Source: Haemophilus seminalis (GTDB lineage Bacteria > Pseudomonadota > Gammaproteobacteria > Enterobacterales > Pasteurellaceae). From it: a stretch of DNA of 64,000 bases. The notes under the pieces were generated by a model. That model was not told the origin of the DNA and ran no database searches. It was given only the letters and a program-made list of their open reading frames with translations. The translations under genes were made by a program, and so were the position numbers. How positions within the stretch are numbered: the first letter of the stretch is position 1; each line of letters starts with the position of its first letter. The stretch covers positions 62,001 to 126,000 of the forward strand of contig NZ_VCED01000002.1 in NCBI RefSeq assembly GCF_006384255.1, given 5' to 3'. Below are positions 1-8,341 of this stretch, in pieces.

Positions 1-20
1 TATTCATTTATAACATAACA

Positions 21-55
21 AATGGCCACATTTTGCTTTATGAAATGTGACCATT
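21..55 (-). terminator. mutS terminator hairpin
   Basis: A 13-bp stem (21-33 with 43-55, one G-T wobble on the minus-strand RNA) with a 9-nt loop lies just past the mutS stop codon. The T-run after it is weak. Confidence 0.6.
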
Positions 56-67
56 CTTCTCTATATC

Positions 68-2653
68 TTAACTTACCATTTTCTTTAACTGATACAAATA
101 CGCCAATGCTTGTTTAGGGCTTAAATCATCGGGATCCAGTTTTTCAATAGCCTCTCTTAGTGCATCTGTTTCTTGTTCAAACAATAATTCACCTTGCGTG
201 TGATTGGCTTCACGCAATGCCTGAATTTGTTGATCGGCTGAATGACCTGAGGTTTTTTCTAATTGTGTCAATTTCTGTTTTGCCAGTTTAATAACAGATT
301 GTGGCACTCCCGCCAAAGCCGCTACTGCCAAACCATAACTTTTACTTGCTGCGCCATCTTGTACAGCATGCATAAAGGCGATGGTGTTGTTATGCTCAAG
401 GGCATCTAAATGAATATTGGCGATGCCTTCTAGCTGTTCTGGCAACGCGGTTAATTCAAAATAATGGGTGGCAAATAATGTAAGCGAGCGGATTTTTTTC
501 GCTAACCATTCTGCACAAGCCCAAGCTAAGGATAAGCCATCATAAGTGGATGTGCCGCGACCGATTTCATCAATAAGCACGAGACTTTGCGCAGTGGCTT
601 GATGAAGAATATTTGCCATTTCAGTCATTTCCACCATAAAGGTTGAACGTCCTGAGGCTAAATCATCAGACGCACCAATTCGAGTGAAAATACGGTCAAT
701 CGGCCCAATTCGCGCGCTGTCTGCTGGCACAAAGCTACCGATATAGGCAAGCAACGTAATTAATGCAGTTTGGCGCATATAAGTACTTTTACCACCCATA
801 TTTGGCCCAGTGATAACTAATAAATGACGATTGTGATTGAGTTCCACTGGGTTGGCGATGAAAGGATCTTTCAATACTTGTTCCACGACAGGATGGCGGC
901 CATTTTCAATTTTCACACTCACTTCATCACAGAATGTTGGCATCACGTAATTGAGGGTGTCTGCGCGCTCGGCAAGATTGACCAATACATCCAATTCAGA
1001 GAGTACGAGGCTCGCCAGTTGTAATGAACCTAAGTGCGGTAATAATAAATCAAATAATTCATCGTAAAGTTGCTTTTCTAACGCTAACGCTGCGCCTTTT
1101 GATTTCAGCACTTTGTCTTCATATTCTTTGAGTTCAGGAATAATGTAACGCTCAGCATTTTTCAGGGTTTGACGGCGAACATAATGAATCGGGGCTCTAT
1201 GCGCTTGACCTTGGCTAATTTGAATGTAATAACCATGCACTGCATTAAAACCGATTTTTAGCGTATCAATACCTGTGCTTTCACGCTCCCGTTTTTCTAG
1301 GTTTTCCAAATATTGGGTTGCACCATCAGACAGCATACGCCATTCGTCCAACTCGGCATGGTAACCTTCAGCAATCACGCCACCATCCCGAATTAAAAGT
1401 GGAGGCGTCTCAATCAATGCACGTTGCAATAAATCGCACTGCTCGGTGAAATCGGCAATTTGACCGAAAAGAGCGGTTAAAAATGGAGGTGTTTTTTGTT
1501 GCACAATCGCGCGTAATTCTGGAATTTGTTCTAACGCCGTGCGCAAGCGGGTGAGATCGCGTGGACGCGCTGAACGCAGCGCCACACGTGCTAAAATACG
1601 TTCCATATCGCCGACTAATTGCAAATAAGGCTGAAGTTCATCGACTAAATCAAAATTCAGAATTTCCGCAATCGCTTGTTGGCGTTGTTTTAATTTTTCC
1701 ACATGACGAACAGGCTGGTGAATCCAACGTTTCAGCAAACGGCTCCCCATTGGCGTAACGCATTTATCCAATACAGACGCTAGGGTATTTTCTGTGCCAC
1801 CCGCAAGATTTTGTGTCAATTCAAGATTTCTGCGCGTGGCGACATCTAACTGAATACAGTCTTGATTTTGAATTAAGCTAATGCTTTGAATATGGGGTAA
1901 TGCGGTACGTTGCGTTTCTTTTGCATATTGCAATAAACAACCTGCCGCACTTAAGCCTAAAGGGGATTTTTCCACACCAAAGGCGCGTAAATCTTTTGTG
2001 CCAAATTGGCGATTCAGTAACGTAATGGCAGTGCTAAGTTCAAATTCCCAAATCGGGCGACGGCGTAATCCCTTGCAATGTTCAATCGCAGCCATTTCGT
2101 TAAATTCTTCACAATACAGCAATTCTACGGGGGCAATACGTTGCAATTCAGCGCGTAATGTTTCTTTATCTACAGGTTCACAAAGCTGAAAACGGCCAGA
2201 GGTCATATCTAAAGTGGCTAATCCAAATTTTTCTTTCTCTTGATATACTGCTGCAATCAGATTGTCTTGGCGCTCAGGCAAAAGTGCCTCATCACTCACC
2301 GTACCGGGTGTAACAATTCGCACAATTTGGCGCTCCACAGGCCCTTTGCTTGTGGCAGGATCGCCAATCTGTTCGCAAATCGCCACAGATTCCCCTAACT
2401 GAACTAATTTTGCTAAATAACCTTCCACCGCATGATAAGGTACCCCAGCCATTGGAATTGGTTGCCCAGCTGATTGACCTCGTTTCGTTAAAGAAATATC
2501 CAACAATGCCGCTGCTTTTTTCGCATCGTCATAAAACAACTCGTAAAAATCCCCCATGCGATAAAACAACAAAATATCTGGATTCTCTGCTTTGAGTTTT
2601 AGATATTGTTGCATCATTGGCGTATGTTGTTGGAAATTTTCTTCGGAAATCAT
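68..2653 (-). CDS. mutS: DNA mismatch repair protein MutS
   Basis: This cytosolic ATPase recognises mismatches and starts methyl-directed repair with MutL. The 861-residue protein has the usual full length. The N-terminal mismatch-reading motif (MGDFYELF, around residues 33-40) is present, as is a C-terminal ABC-type ATPase with Walker [10 protein letters not shown] and the [14 protein letters not shown] segment. Its ATG follows an AGGA ribosome binding site. The first codons lie in the junction with the adjacent integrated element: a short second copy of the mutS start sits at 9454-9498. So the leader, promoter and possibly the first residues of the present gene may come from the element. 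The gene is intact and should be functional. Confidence 0.98.
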   Translation of the reverse strand: MISEENFQQHTPMMQQYLKLKAENPDILLFYRMGDFYELFYDDAKKAAALLDISLTKRGQSAGQPIPMAGVPYHAVEGYLAKLVQLGESVAICEQIGDPATSKGPVERQIVRIVTPGTVSDEALLPERQDNLIAAVYQEKEKFGLATLDMTSGRFQLCEPVDKETLRAELQRIAPVELLYCEEFNEMAAIEHCKGLRRRPIWEFELSTAITLLNRQFGTKDLRAFGVEKSPLGLSAAGCLLQYAKETQRTALPHIQSISLIQNQDCIQLDVATRRNLELTQNLAGGTENTLASVLDKCVTPMGSRLLKRWIHQPVRHVEKLKQRQQAIAEILNFDLVDELQPYLQLVGDMERILARVALRSARPRDLTRLRTALEQIPELRAIVQQKTPPFLTALFGQIADFTEQCDLLQRALIETPPLLIRDGGVIAEGYHAELDEWRMLSDGATQYLENLEKRERESTGIDTLKIGFNAVHGYYIQISQGQAHRAPIHYVRRQTLKNAERYIIPELKEYEDKVLKSKGAALALEKQLYDELFDLLLPHLGSLQLASLVLSELDVLVNLAERADTLNYVMPTFCDEVSVKIENGRHPVVEQVLKDPFIANPVELNHNRHLLVITGPNMGGKSTYMRQTALITLLAYIGSFVPADSARIGPIDRIFTRIGASDDLASGRSTFMVEMTEMANILHQATAQSLVLIDEIGRGTSTYDGLSLAWACAEWLAKKIRSLTLFATHYFELTALPEQLEGIANIHLDALEHNNTIAFMHAVQDGAASKSYGLAVAALAGVPQSVIKLAKQKLTQLEKTSGHSADQQIQALREANHTQGELLFEQETDALREAIEKLDPDDLSPKQALAYLYQLKKMVS
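2619..2632. repeat. Left attachment-site core (attL) inside mutS
   Basis: The 14 bases GGCGTATGTTGTTG, codons 9-13 of mutS on the other strand, recur exactly at 9464-9477. Weaker similarity extends to the mutS ATG on both sides. With an integrase at the inner edge, this is the expected direct-repeat scar of site-specific integration. The exact crossover point cannot be fixed from one sequence. Confidence 0.65.
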
Positions 2654-2759
2654 CTATTTAATCCTTTTAATATATTGATTTTAAACAATATATATAAAAT
2701 TTATTGTATCTAGTAGTTTCATTAGGTTTTATGAAGACTCACTAAATCCTATACTAAAA

Positions 2760-2799
2760 TGTAGGTTTTTTTGTAGGTTTTTATAGCTTATAGTATAAT
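2760..2799 (+). promoter_or_regulatory. Integrase promoter with tandem 11-bp repeats
   Basis: TGTAGGTTTTT occurs twice in direct orientation (2760-2770 and 2772-2782), followed by a consensus -10 TATAAT at 2794-2799 upstream of the integrase. TGTAGGTT occurs again near the right end at 9388-9395. By analogy with tyrosine integrases these could be arm-type binding sites; that is inference. Confidence 0.4.
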
Positions 2800-2837
2800 A
2801 TACATATAGCAAAAAACGGAATTTATCAGAATATTTT

Positions 2838-4112
2838 ATGAGTAATGCTATGAAAAAGCCATTAACTACGAAAACTATTGAAATGATGAAGCCTAAAGAT
2901 TTTGATAAAGCTGATATTGGTGAGTATTCAGGTCTAAGGGTAACTTGTGGTAAAACTGGTATAAAAACATTTTTTTATAGATATTCTAGCCCTATAACTA
3001 AAAAACTCACTTAAGTCAAAATAGGTTCATATCCTCAAATTAGCTTATCTGAAGCTAGAAAACAATTAAAAGAATTGAAGAATATTCGATTATCTGGTCG
3101 TTGTCCTGCCGCTGAATTAAAAGAATTTAAGAAAGAACAAGCAGAGAAAGAAACTCAAAAACTCTTTTATGTTAAAGATCTTGTTGAACTTTACTTGTCG
3201 CAATATATTGAAGATCACTATAGTGAAAATGGTCGTTTAATAGTTGGAGCAAGAAAACCTAAAGGACAAGATGAAGTTAGGCGTACATTATACAATGATG
3301 TTGTTATTCCATTTGGAGCTAGACTAGCTTCATCAATTACAAGAAAAGATATAGCAGAACACATTACAAGTATTGTTAATGAGCGAGGTGCAAGTGTTCA
3401 AGCAGGTAATGTTCTTAGAGAATGGATAGCAGCGTATCGTTTTGCTATTGGATTAGATAAATTTGATGAAAATTTTGTAAATCCTGCATTATTAGCGAAA
3501 GAAACACTAAAAATGACAACTGTTAGGCTTACTAATAATAAAGGAACTAGAGCGTTTGATCAGCGTGAATTAAGTATATTTTTAAAATGGCTTAAAACTT
3601 CAAGTTTAACTAAAAAAATTCAAAATGTTTTTCTATTAACATTACTTACAGGTTGTCGAACAGGAGAAATTTGTGCCATTTCTTGGGCCGATATTGATCT
3701 AGAGATGAAAACTATTTTTCTTAGGGAAACTAAAACCGGTACATCTCGTTATGTTCAATTATCTAATCAAGCTACAGAACTAATCAAGACATTTGATAAA
3801 TCAACTAAATATCTCTTTCAAATGCGGCTACAAGAAAAGCCTATTCAGCAAAAATATCTTACAGAAAGAACTTGGACCCTTAGAAAAAAGGGAATAATGC
3901 TAGATATTGAGCACTGGTCACCACATGATCTACGCAGAACAGTTCGCACTGGATTAGCTAGATTAGGCTGTCCAAATGAAGTTGGCGAAGCGATTTTAGG
4001 ACACTCTAAGAAAGGTATTGAAGGGACTTATAATTTGCATACCTATGACAAAGAATGTCGACTTTGGCTACAAAAATGGGCTGATTATTTAGACGATTTA
4101 CTTATAACATAA
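2838..4112 (+). pseudogene. Tyrosine-type site-specific integrase, interrupted by a nonsense codon
   Basis: The frame opens at ATG 2838 with a DUF4102-type N-terminal domain (MKPKDFDKADIGEYSGLRV) and meets TAA at 3012-3014 after 58 codons. It then continues in the same frame (VKIGSYPQISLSEARKQ) through the catalytic domain: arginine in GCRTGEI, HDLRRT, LGHS and a C-terminal tyrosine in GTYNLHTY. Without the stop the protein would be about 424 residues. A single base change explains the break. A restart at an internal ATG or TTG (the downstream frame is open from before 3075) would lack the arm-binding domain. It lies at the mutS-proximal end of the element, the normal place for an integrase. 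The element is therefore probably fixed unless helped in trans. Confidence 0.85.
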
Positions 4113-4113
4113 A

Positions 4114-4137
4114 AAATAGGCAGTTTTCTGCCTATTT
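4114..4137. terminator. Bidirectional terminator
   Basis: A 10-bp perfect stem, AAATAGGCAG / CTGCCTATTT, with a TTTT loop sits between the convergent integrase and FtsK-like genes, which end at 4112 and 4140. Runs of A and T flank it on both sides. Confidence 0.85.
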
Positions 4138-4139
4138 CT

Positions 4140-5573
4140 TTATTTTTTTGTTACAAGCAACTCTCTCCTATATGTTTCAGATAGCTTGGATACCACGCCA
4201 TTTATTTCAAGTATATCCATTATTTCTACAGCTCGTATAAAGTCAATATTAAATTTACGCATTATCCCTGCAATCGATACTGTTCCAGTTTCAATTACAA
4301 ATTTTCGTATATCTTCAAATAAAGGATCTAGGACACTCTCTATTCTGCGAGGTATATAAGGAATTTCCGTAGCAAAAATATCTTTGACGTATTGCGGTTT
4401 ACCTTGATTTCGCCAAAAATCAGTTACATTAACGATTTCATCATTACTCACAAATGCACCATGAACATGAGTGATAGAAGATAATCCTATTTCTGAATAA
4501 AGCATATCCCTCGCCTCTAATAAGGGCACAGCCCTTTTTTCCTTAAGAATAAACTCAGAATTGACATCGCTAGCAACAGTCAATGTGATATGGCTAGGAA
4601 TATTAGCTTTAATAAGGGAAGTTATGACATCACTAGAGAATTTTTGTGTTGCGAGAACCAAATGAATACCTACTAGATGAGCTTTATTTAAGATATGTAT
4701 AATGCTTTCTTCTACCTGTCTACCACCAACTATCATTAAATCAGCAAACTCATCAATAATAGTTACTATACAACTCAACTTTTTCAATATCGGAGGAATT
4801 AAATCCAATGTATCACCAATTCTCCAAGTTGGATCTGGAATCGGCATTCCAAGATTCTCATATTCATCAATTTTTTCATTAAAGCTACTAATGTCACTCA
4901 CCTTCAAAATAGAAAATAAGTGATAACGACGTTTAACTTCATTAATACACCACGATAATGCTTGTTCTGCTTTTTTCATATCAGTGATGATAGGAGTAAT
5001 TAGATGAGGAATATCATTGTAAATCGATAGTTCAACAACTTTTGGATCAATTAACATAAAATTAATCTGATCTGCCCTAAATCTAAATAATAAGCTAATA
5101 AGAATGGTATTAATACAGACAGATTTGTCTGCTCCACTCATACTGTCTATCAACAAATGAGAGGATTTGGCTAAATCAATCACTACAGGATTACCTTTTG
5201 TATCAGTACCTAAAGCAACAGGTAGTTTTATATTAGTATTCACAAATTCTTCAGAATTAATTATTCCTTTTAGTGAAATTATTTGATGATTACTATATGG
5301 TACTTCTAGGCATAATATATCCAAATCATCTTTTGTGATTCTAATAGATTGAATATTCAATAACTTAGCCCATTTTTTAGAATCTAGAAGTTTTTCTACA
5401 TTTAAAAATTTTGCTTCAATACGATAGTTAATACCAATAGAACCAGCCTTACTCTTAATTTTTGCATTCTTAATACCAAATTTAGCTAGAGCTTTCTCTA
5501 TATCAGACAAATTCACATTATAGTGGTTAGACAATAAATCTTTGGGTAATAGTAATGAATGAGATTTTTGCAT
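4140..5573 (-). CDS. Soluble FtsK/SpoIIIE-like DNA motor with degenerate Walker A
   Basis: The 477-residue protein aligns in order with the cytoplasmic part of FtsK. It has a linker/alpha region (LPVALGTDTKGNPVVIDLA, about 117-135), a Walker A position near 143-151, an intact Walker B (IVTIIDEFADLM, around 269-280), and a C-terminal winged-helix gamma-like domain (about 410-460). The N-terminal membrane segments of chromosomal FtsK are absent. The Walker A reads SMSGADKS where FtsK has GTTGSGKS: the lysine and serine remain but two glycines are lost, so ATPase activity is doubtful. Small FtsK-like proteins beside a Rep_trans-type initiator occur in Tn916-like conjugative elements as coupling or replication partners. 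A comparable role here is inference. It is the last gene of a three-gene minus-strand run. Confidence 0.8.
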   Translation of the reverse strand: MQKSHSLLLPKDLLSNHYNVNLSDIEKALAKFGIKNAKIKSKAGSIGINYRIEAKFLNVEKLLDSKKWAKLLNIQSIRITKDDLDILCLEVPYSNHQIISLKGIINSEEFVNTNIKLPVALGTDTKGNPVVIDLAKSSHLLIDSMSGADKSVCINTILISLLFRFRADQINFMLIDPKVVELSIYNDIPHLITPIITDMKKAEQALSWCINEVKRRYHLFSILKVSDISSFNEKIDEYENLGMPIPDPTWRIGDTLDLIPPILKKLSCIVTIIDEFADLMIVGGRQVEESIIHILNKAHLVGIHLVLATQKFSSDVITSLIKANIPSHITLTVASDVNSEFILKEKRAVPLLEARDMLYSEIGLSSITHVHGAFVSNDEIVNVTDFWRNQGKPQYVKDIFATEIPYIPRRIESVLDPLFEDIRKFVIETGTVSIAGIMRKFNIDFIRAVEIMDILEINGVVSKLSETYRRELLVTKK

Positions 5574-5622
5574 ATATTTCCAAATTAGATATCTACTAAA
5601 ACTCTACGTACCTTCATTAAAG

Positions 5623-6015
5623 CTAAACTTGATTGATAAAAATAGTTCTCTTCTCAACTTTATTTATCAATATGCCTTCAATATTTTCTGTATAAGGATC
5701 AGTAATTAAACCTTCAAAATACCAATCTTCATCATCATTCATTATTTCTAGCCATATGGTTTCTTTTGTTACATCAGGTTTATTTGATACTAACTCAACT
5801 GTATAGGGATTAGTAAAAGTATTAACTGCACCGCTAAACCACACATAAGTTGTAGGTTCATTTTCTTCTTGTTCGTATTCAAACTTGATACTCAATATAT
5901 TTGTTTTACTATTATATTTAACCCAACAAGGTAGGGATTCTCCCCAATATGATTGATTACTATCATCTAAATACTCTAGATATTCACAAGTAATATCCAT
6001 ATCATCTAATTGCAT
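5623..6015 (-). CDS. Acidic protein of unknown function (130 aa)
   Basis: I do not recognise this protein. It is strongly acidic, rich in Asp, Glu, Trp and Tyr, has no signal peptide or membrane segment, and looks like a small all-beta protein from its alternating hydrophobic pattern. It starts 6 bases after the stop of the GIY-YIG-like gene and is followed at 50 bases by the FtsK-like gene, so the three are probably cotranscribed. Acidic partner proteins beside a putative nuclease are often inhibitors, antitoxins or immunity proteins, but nothing in the sequence proves that here. Base composition is as AT-rich as the rest of the element. Confidence 0.7.
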   Translation of the reverse strand: MQLDDMDITCEYLEYLDDSNQSYWGESLPCWVKYNSKTNILSIKFEYEQEENEPTTYVWFSGAVNTFTNPYTVELVSNKPDVTKETIWLEIMNDDEDWYFEGLITDPYTENIEGILINKVEKRTIFINQV

Positions 6016-6021
6016 AGCTAA

Positions 6022-6537
6022 TTATTCCTCTTCATCTAGATAAATTTTTAGATCGCCTAAATGCCATTGTTCACCATCCCAGGATACTACGCTTGGCATA
6101 TTTTGTTGAGCAACATGGTTTCGTTTTTGTCTAAGAGTTCCATTTTTATCAAACCAATAATTAATCACAGTCATAGGTCTTGGTTGTAAAGTACGATTTT
6201 TGCTATTTAATGGAGCTTGTAGATAATATGTCAGTAAACGTTCAGGCTCTTTCAGGTAAGCTAAATAAGCTCCATTCATATTTGGATAAGGTGTAGATTC
6301 AATTAATCCTAACCAAACTTTCTTCTCATTCTCAATTTTCCAGTATTTATGGTGTGCTTTAAATCGAGAAGCATAGGATTGTACTGCAATACCACAATAC
6401 TGAATTTGGCTTTCTGTATCTTCTTTTCGTTTGCCTGTGAATAAATAGAGCCCTCTCTCTTTTCCCCAATCTGATTCAATCACTTCAGAAAGCTCAAAAG
6501 GTCCATACCAATGAATTAATGTAAATGAATGTTGCAT
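6022..6537 (-). CDS. GIY-YIG nuclease-like protein
   Basis: The 171-residue protein carries the elements of a GIY-YIG fold: GLYLF (29-33) for GIY, YCG (47-49) for YIG, Arg58 in SYASRFKAHH, and a Glu (97 or 99) in the EPERLLTYYLQAPLN segment. Typical family members carry a metal-binding glutamate and an LxPPLN tail at this last point. The second motif is divergent, so activity is uncertain. It is the first gene of the minus-strand run with the acidic protein and the FtsK-like protein, divergent from the XRE regulator. Possible roles are element processing, homing or defence; the sequence does not choose between them. Confidence 0.6.
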   Translation of the reverse strand: MQHSFTLIHWYGPFELSEVIESDWGKERGLYLFTGKRKEDTESQIQYCGIAVQSYASRFKAHHKYWKIENEKKVWLGLIESTPYPNMNGAYLAYLKEPERLLTYYLQAPLNSKNRTLQPRPMTVINYWFDKNGTLRQKRNHVAQQNMPSVVSWDGEQWHLGDLKIYLDEEE

Positions 6538-6645
6538 AAATAAATCCTTAAATAGGTAAAATTATTTAAAGATACTATAACCGATATTTTTAAAGGAGTA
6601 AAACAGTTACAAAATAGCTATAAAAGATGATTTTAAGGCTAGGTA

Positions 6646-7014
6646 ATGTCGAAACTTTCAGTAACAGAAACCGATAGATTTATAGGGAAACGAATTCAAC
6701 AAAAGCGAAAAGAACTTGGATTTAGTGCTGCGGAACTTTCCGAGCAAATAGGCATTGCTCAACAACAACTTTCTCGTTATGAACGAGGTGAAAATAAGAT
6801 TAATGTGGCTCATTTAGTAGGAATAGCGACAGCATTGAATACAGAGATTGGTTGGTTTTTTATTGATTGTATATCAGATCAAAAAACTAATAATAAACGA
6901 AAATTTATTCCTGTTGCGGAAGATAGTATTAGAGATAGGCTTTATACTCACTTAGATAGGCTAAGTGCGGACAAAAAACGAGGTCTATTAGTCTTCCTAG
7001 AGACCATTTTGTAG
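6646..7014 (+). CDS. XRE-family transcriptional regulator
   Basis: This 122-residue protein has a lambda-repressor-type helix-turn-helix at about residues 11-66 (IGKRIQQKRKELGFSAAELSEQIGIAQQQLSRYERG), followed by a short helical tail. It is transcribed away from the GIY-YIG-like operon across a 108-bp spacer, the usual position for a repressor that controls itself and the divergent genes. It is the best candidate for the switch of the integrated element. The target operator could not be identified with certainty. Confidence 0.9.
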   Translation: MSKLSVTETDRFIGKRIQQKRKELGFSAAELSEQIGIAQQQLSRYERGENKINVAHLVGIATALNTEIGWFFIDCISDQKTNNKRKFIPVAEDSIRDRLYTHLDRLSADKKRGLLVFLETIL

Positions 7015-7065
7015 ATACTATAAAATATGTTAATATATTGATATATAATATATTTTTTGATTTAA

Positions 7066-7530
7066 ATGAAAGCATTACAACAGGGAGAATTAGACTGCTT
7101 ATGTGGTATTTATAGCATAATAAATGCAGTCTATTTTGTATCAAATAAGAAAATTAAACGAAAACCATTGTTTAACCAGCTACTTTTAGCTTATATGAAT
7201 AACTGGAGTATTTATGATCTACTCACTAATGGATTAGATCTTAACCAAATGAAATATCTATTAAATCATACCGTTAAAATACATAAGCAGATAAAAATAG
7301 AACATCCCAATATAAGACTACATTCAAAAATCCCTTCACTTATATCTTCTCACTTAAAAAAACAATCTAATGCAATAGTATTATTTTCGACCAATTATCA
7401 CTGGAGTTTAATAAAAGGTTACGATAATGAAAAATTATCTCTTTTTGACAGTTGCGGTATAAATACCGTAAAAATTTCAGAAATTTTACCGAATTCTCTA
7501 TTTTATATATCCTTTCTCCCTAAAGAATAA
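7066..7530 (+). CDS. Papain-fold-like cysteine peptidase (putative)
   Basis: The 154-residue protein starts with a compact motif, QGELDCLCGIYSIINA (residues 6-21), in which Cys13 precedes Gly-x-Tyr-Ser as in papain-like and C39-like enzymes. It continues to His112 (YHWSLIKGY) and Asp128 (LFDSCG), giving a Cys-His-Asp order consistent with that fold. There is no signal peptide, so it should act in the cytoplasm. It follows the XRE regulator by 51 bp and overlaps the converging downstream gene by 33 bp at the 3' ends. Substrate and biological role are unknown. The family call rests on motif order and spacing only. Confidence 0.55.
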   Translation: MKALQQGELDCLCGIYSIINAVYFVSNKKIKRKPLFNQLLLAYMNNWSIYDLLTNGLDLNQMKYLLNHTVKIHKQIKIEHPNIRLHSKIPSLISSHLKKQSNAIVLFSTNYHWSLIKGYDNEKLSLFDSCGINTVKISEILPNSLFYISFLPKE

Positions 7531-7920
7531 ATAATCAAGTAAAATTTCTCTATCCCATTTCTTTTCTTTAAAGGGGTAGTTTTTATCTAATAGCTTTAGT
7601 AATTTATCTAATGTCATAGTTTTCTTAGTTACATTTCGATAGATTTTTCTTAATATTCTTGATTTTTCTTTATTTCCAGAAATATAAACATAATAGGTAA
7701 TAGCCAGAGATTTTATCTCAACTTCTCTTATTTGTTCCTCTGCTAATTCAAAGGCTTTTTTAATCTTGAATTGTTGTTTAGCTATTTTTTCCTCAATATC
7801 CTCATAAGTATGGAATGTAACAGTCTTAGGAAAACGCTCCTTGATAGAAGCTCTTCTACGTTGTTGTTCTTCACTATTTTTCTTTTGCTGGATTGTTTGT
7901 CCACTCAAATTTCTATGCAT
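7498..7920 (-). CDS. Basic, helical protein of unknown function
   Basis: I do not recognise this protein. From the ATG at 7920 it is 140 residues. That start has a GAGG ribosome binding site seven bases upstream and is preferred over a farther upstream in-frame start near 7953. The protein is lysine- and arginine-rich with long amphipathic helices (EEKIAKQQFKIKKAFELAEEQ) and has no membrane segment. It is divergent from the AlpA-like gene, and the intervening region contains the paired palindromes at 7955-8009. This suggests a DNA-binding or replication-accessory role, which is inference. Confidence 0.65.
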   Translation of the reverse strand: MHRNLSGQTIQQKKNSEEQQRRRASIKERFPKTVTFHTYEDIEEKIAKQQFKIKKAFELAEEQIREVEIKSLAITYYVYISGNKEKSRILRKIYRNVTKKTMTLDKLLKLLDKNYPFKEKKWDREILLDYLFFREKGYIK

Positions 7921-7954
7921 TTTTAACACCTCAAAATAACTAATTATCAACAAT

Positions 7955-8009
7955 ATTTTTTATAAACTGACAGTCAGTAAGTTTATAAAAAATAAAACTG
8001 ACTGTCAGT
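7955..8009. promoter_or_regulatory. Nested inverted repeats: operator pair or replication origin
   Basis: A 14-bp perfect inverted repeat (7955-7968 and 7980-7993, 11-nt loop) encloses most of the palindrome ACTGACAGTCAGT (7966-7978). A second copy, ACTGACTGTCAGT (7997-8009), is its exact reverse complement. Dyad centres are 31 bp apart, close to three helical turns. The site lies in the divergent spacer between the basic protein and the AlpA-like/Rep-like operon, where operators or a rolling-circle origin would be expected. Confidence 0.6.
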
Positions 8010-8045
8010 AGATTAATGGCTAGATTTTAACTTTTGTAAAGAGAG

Positions 8046-8086
8046 CCTCGCAAAGAGTAATTCTGCTCTTTGGTAACTAAGTGAGG
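8046..8086 (+). promoter_or_regulatory. Leader hairpin that could hide the ribosome binding site
   Basis: CAAAGAG (8051-8057) pairs perfectly with CTCTTTG (8066-8072) over an 8-nt loop. The outer CCTC (8046-8049) can pair with GAGG (8083-8086), which is the ribosome binding site of the AlpA-like gene starting at 8093. Translation control by this fold is inference. Confidence 0.45.
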
Positions 8087-8092
8087 TTCCTA

Positions 8093-8341
8093 ATGAAACT
8101 GATTAAACTTAGCCAAGTAATGGCAAAAACAACGTTATCAAAATCCACGATATATAGATTAATAAAAACTTCTGGATTTCCACAACCGAAGAAACTTTCA
8201 TTAAGAGCGGTTGCATGGCTAGAGGATGAGATTGATGAATGGATTGTAAGTAGAGGATGTAAAAACGATTCAAGTCCTAGTAACTCTATTAGCACACTAC
8301 AAGCATATTTATTACTTAATGGAGGTAATAAATATGAATAA
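8093..8341 (+). CDS. AlpA-family DNA-binding protein / excisionase-like
   Basis: The 82-residue protein has the AlpA/MerR-like winged-helix pattern: KLIKLSQVMAKTTLSKSTIYRLI, then FPQPKKLSLRAVAWLEDEIDEWI. Family members act as phage- or element-encoded transcription activators or recombination directionality factors. The ATG at 8093 is chosen because GAGG lies six bases before it; an in-frame GTG at 8081 lacks such a site. The gene overlaps the start of the Rep-like gene by 8 bp, so the two are translationally coupled. Within this element it could control excision or expression of the neighbouring initiator. Confidence 0.85.
   Translation: MKLIKLSQVMAKTTLSKSTIYRLIKTSGFPQPKKLSLRAVAWLEDEIDEWIVSRGCKNDSSPSNSISTLQAYLLLNGGNKYE

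Noticed and set aside
3012-3014. Stop in the integrase read through as selenocysteine, given the nearby Sec genes
   Set aside because: The codon is TAA, not TGA, and no hairpin of SECIS type follows.
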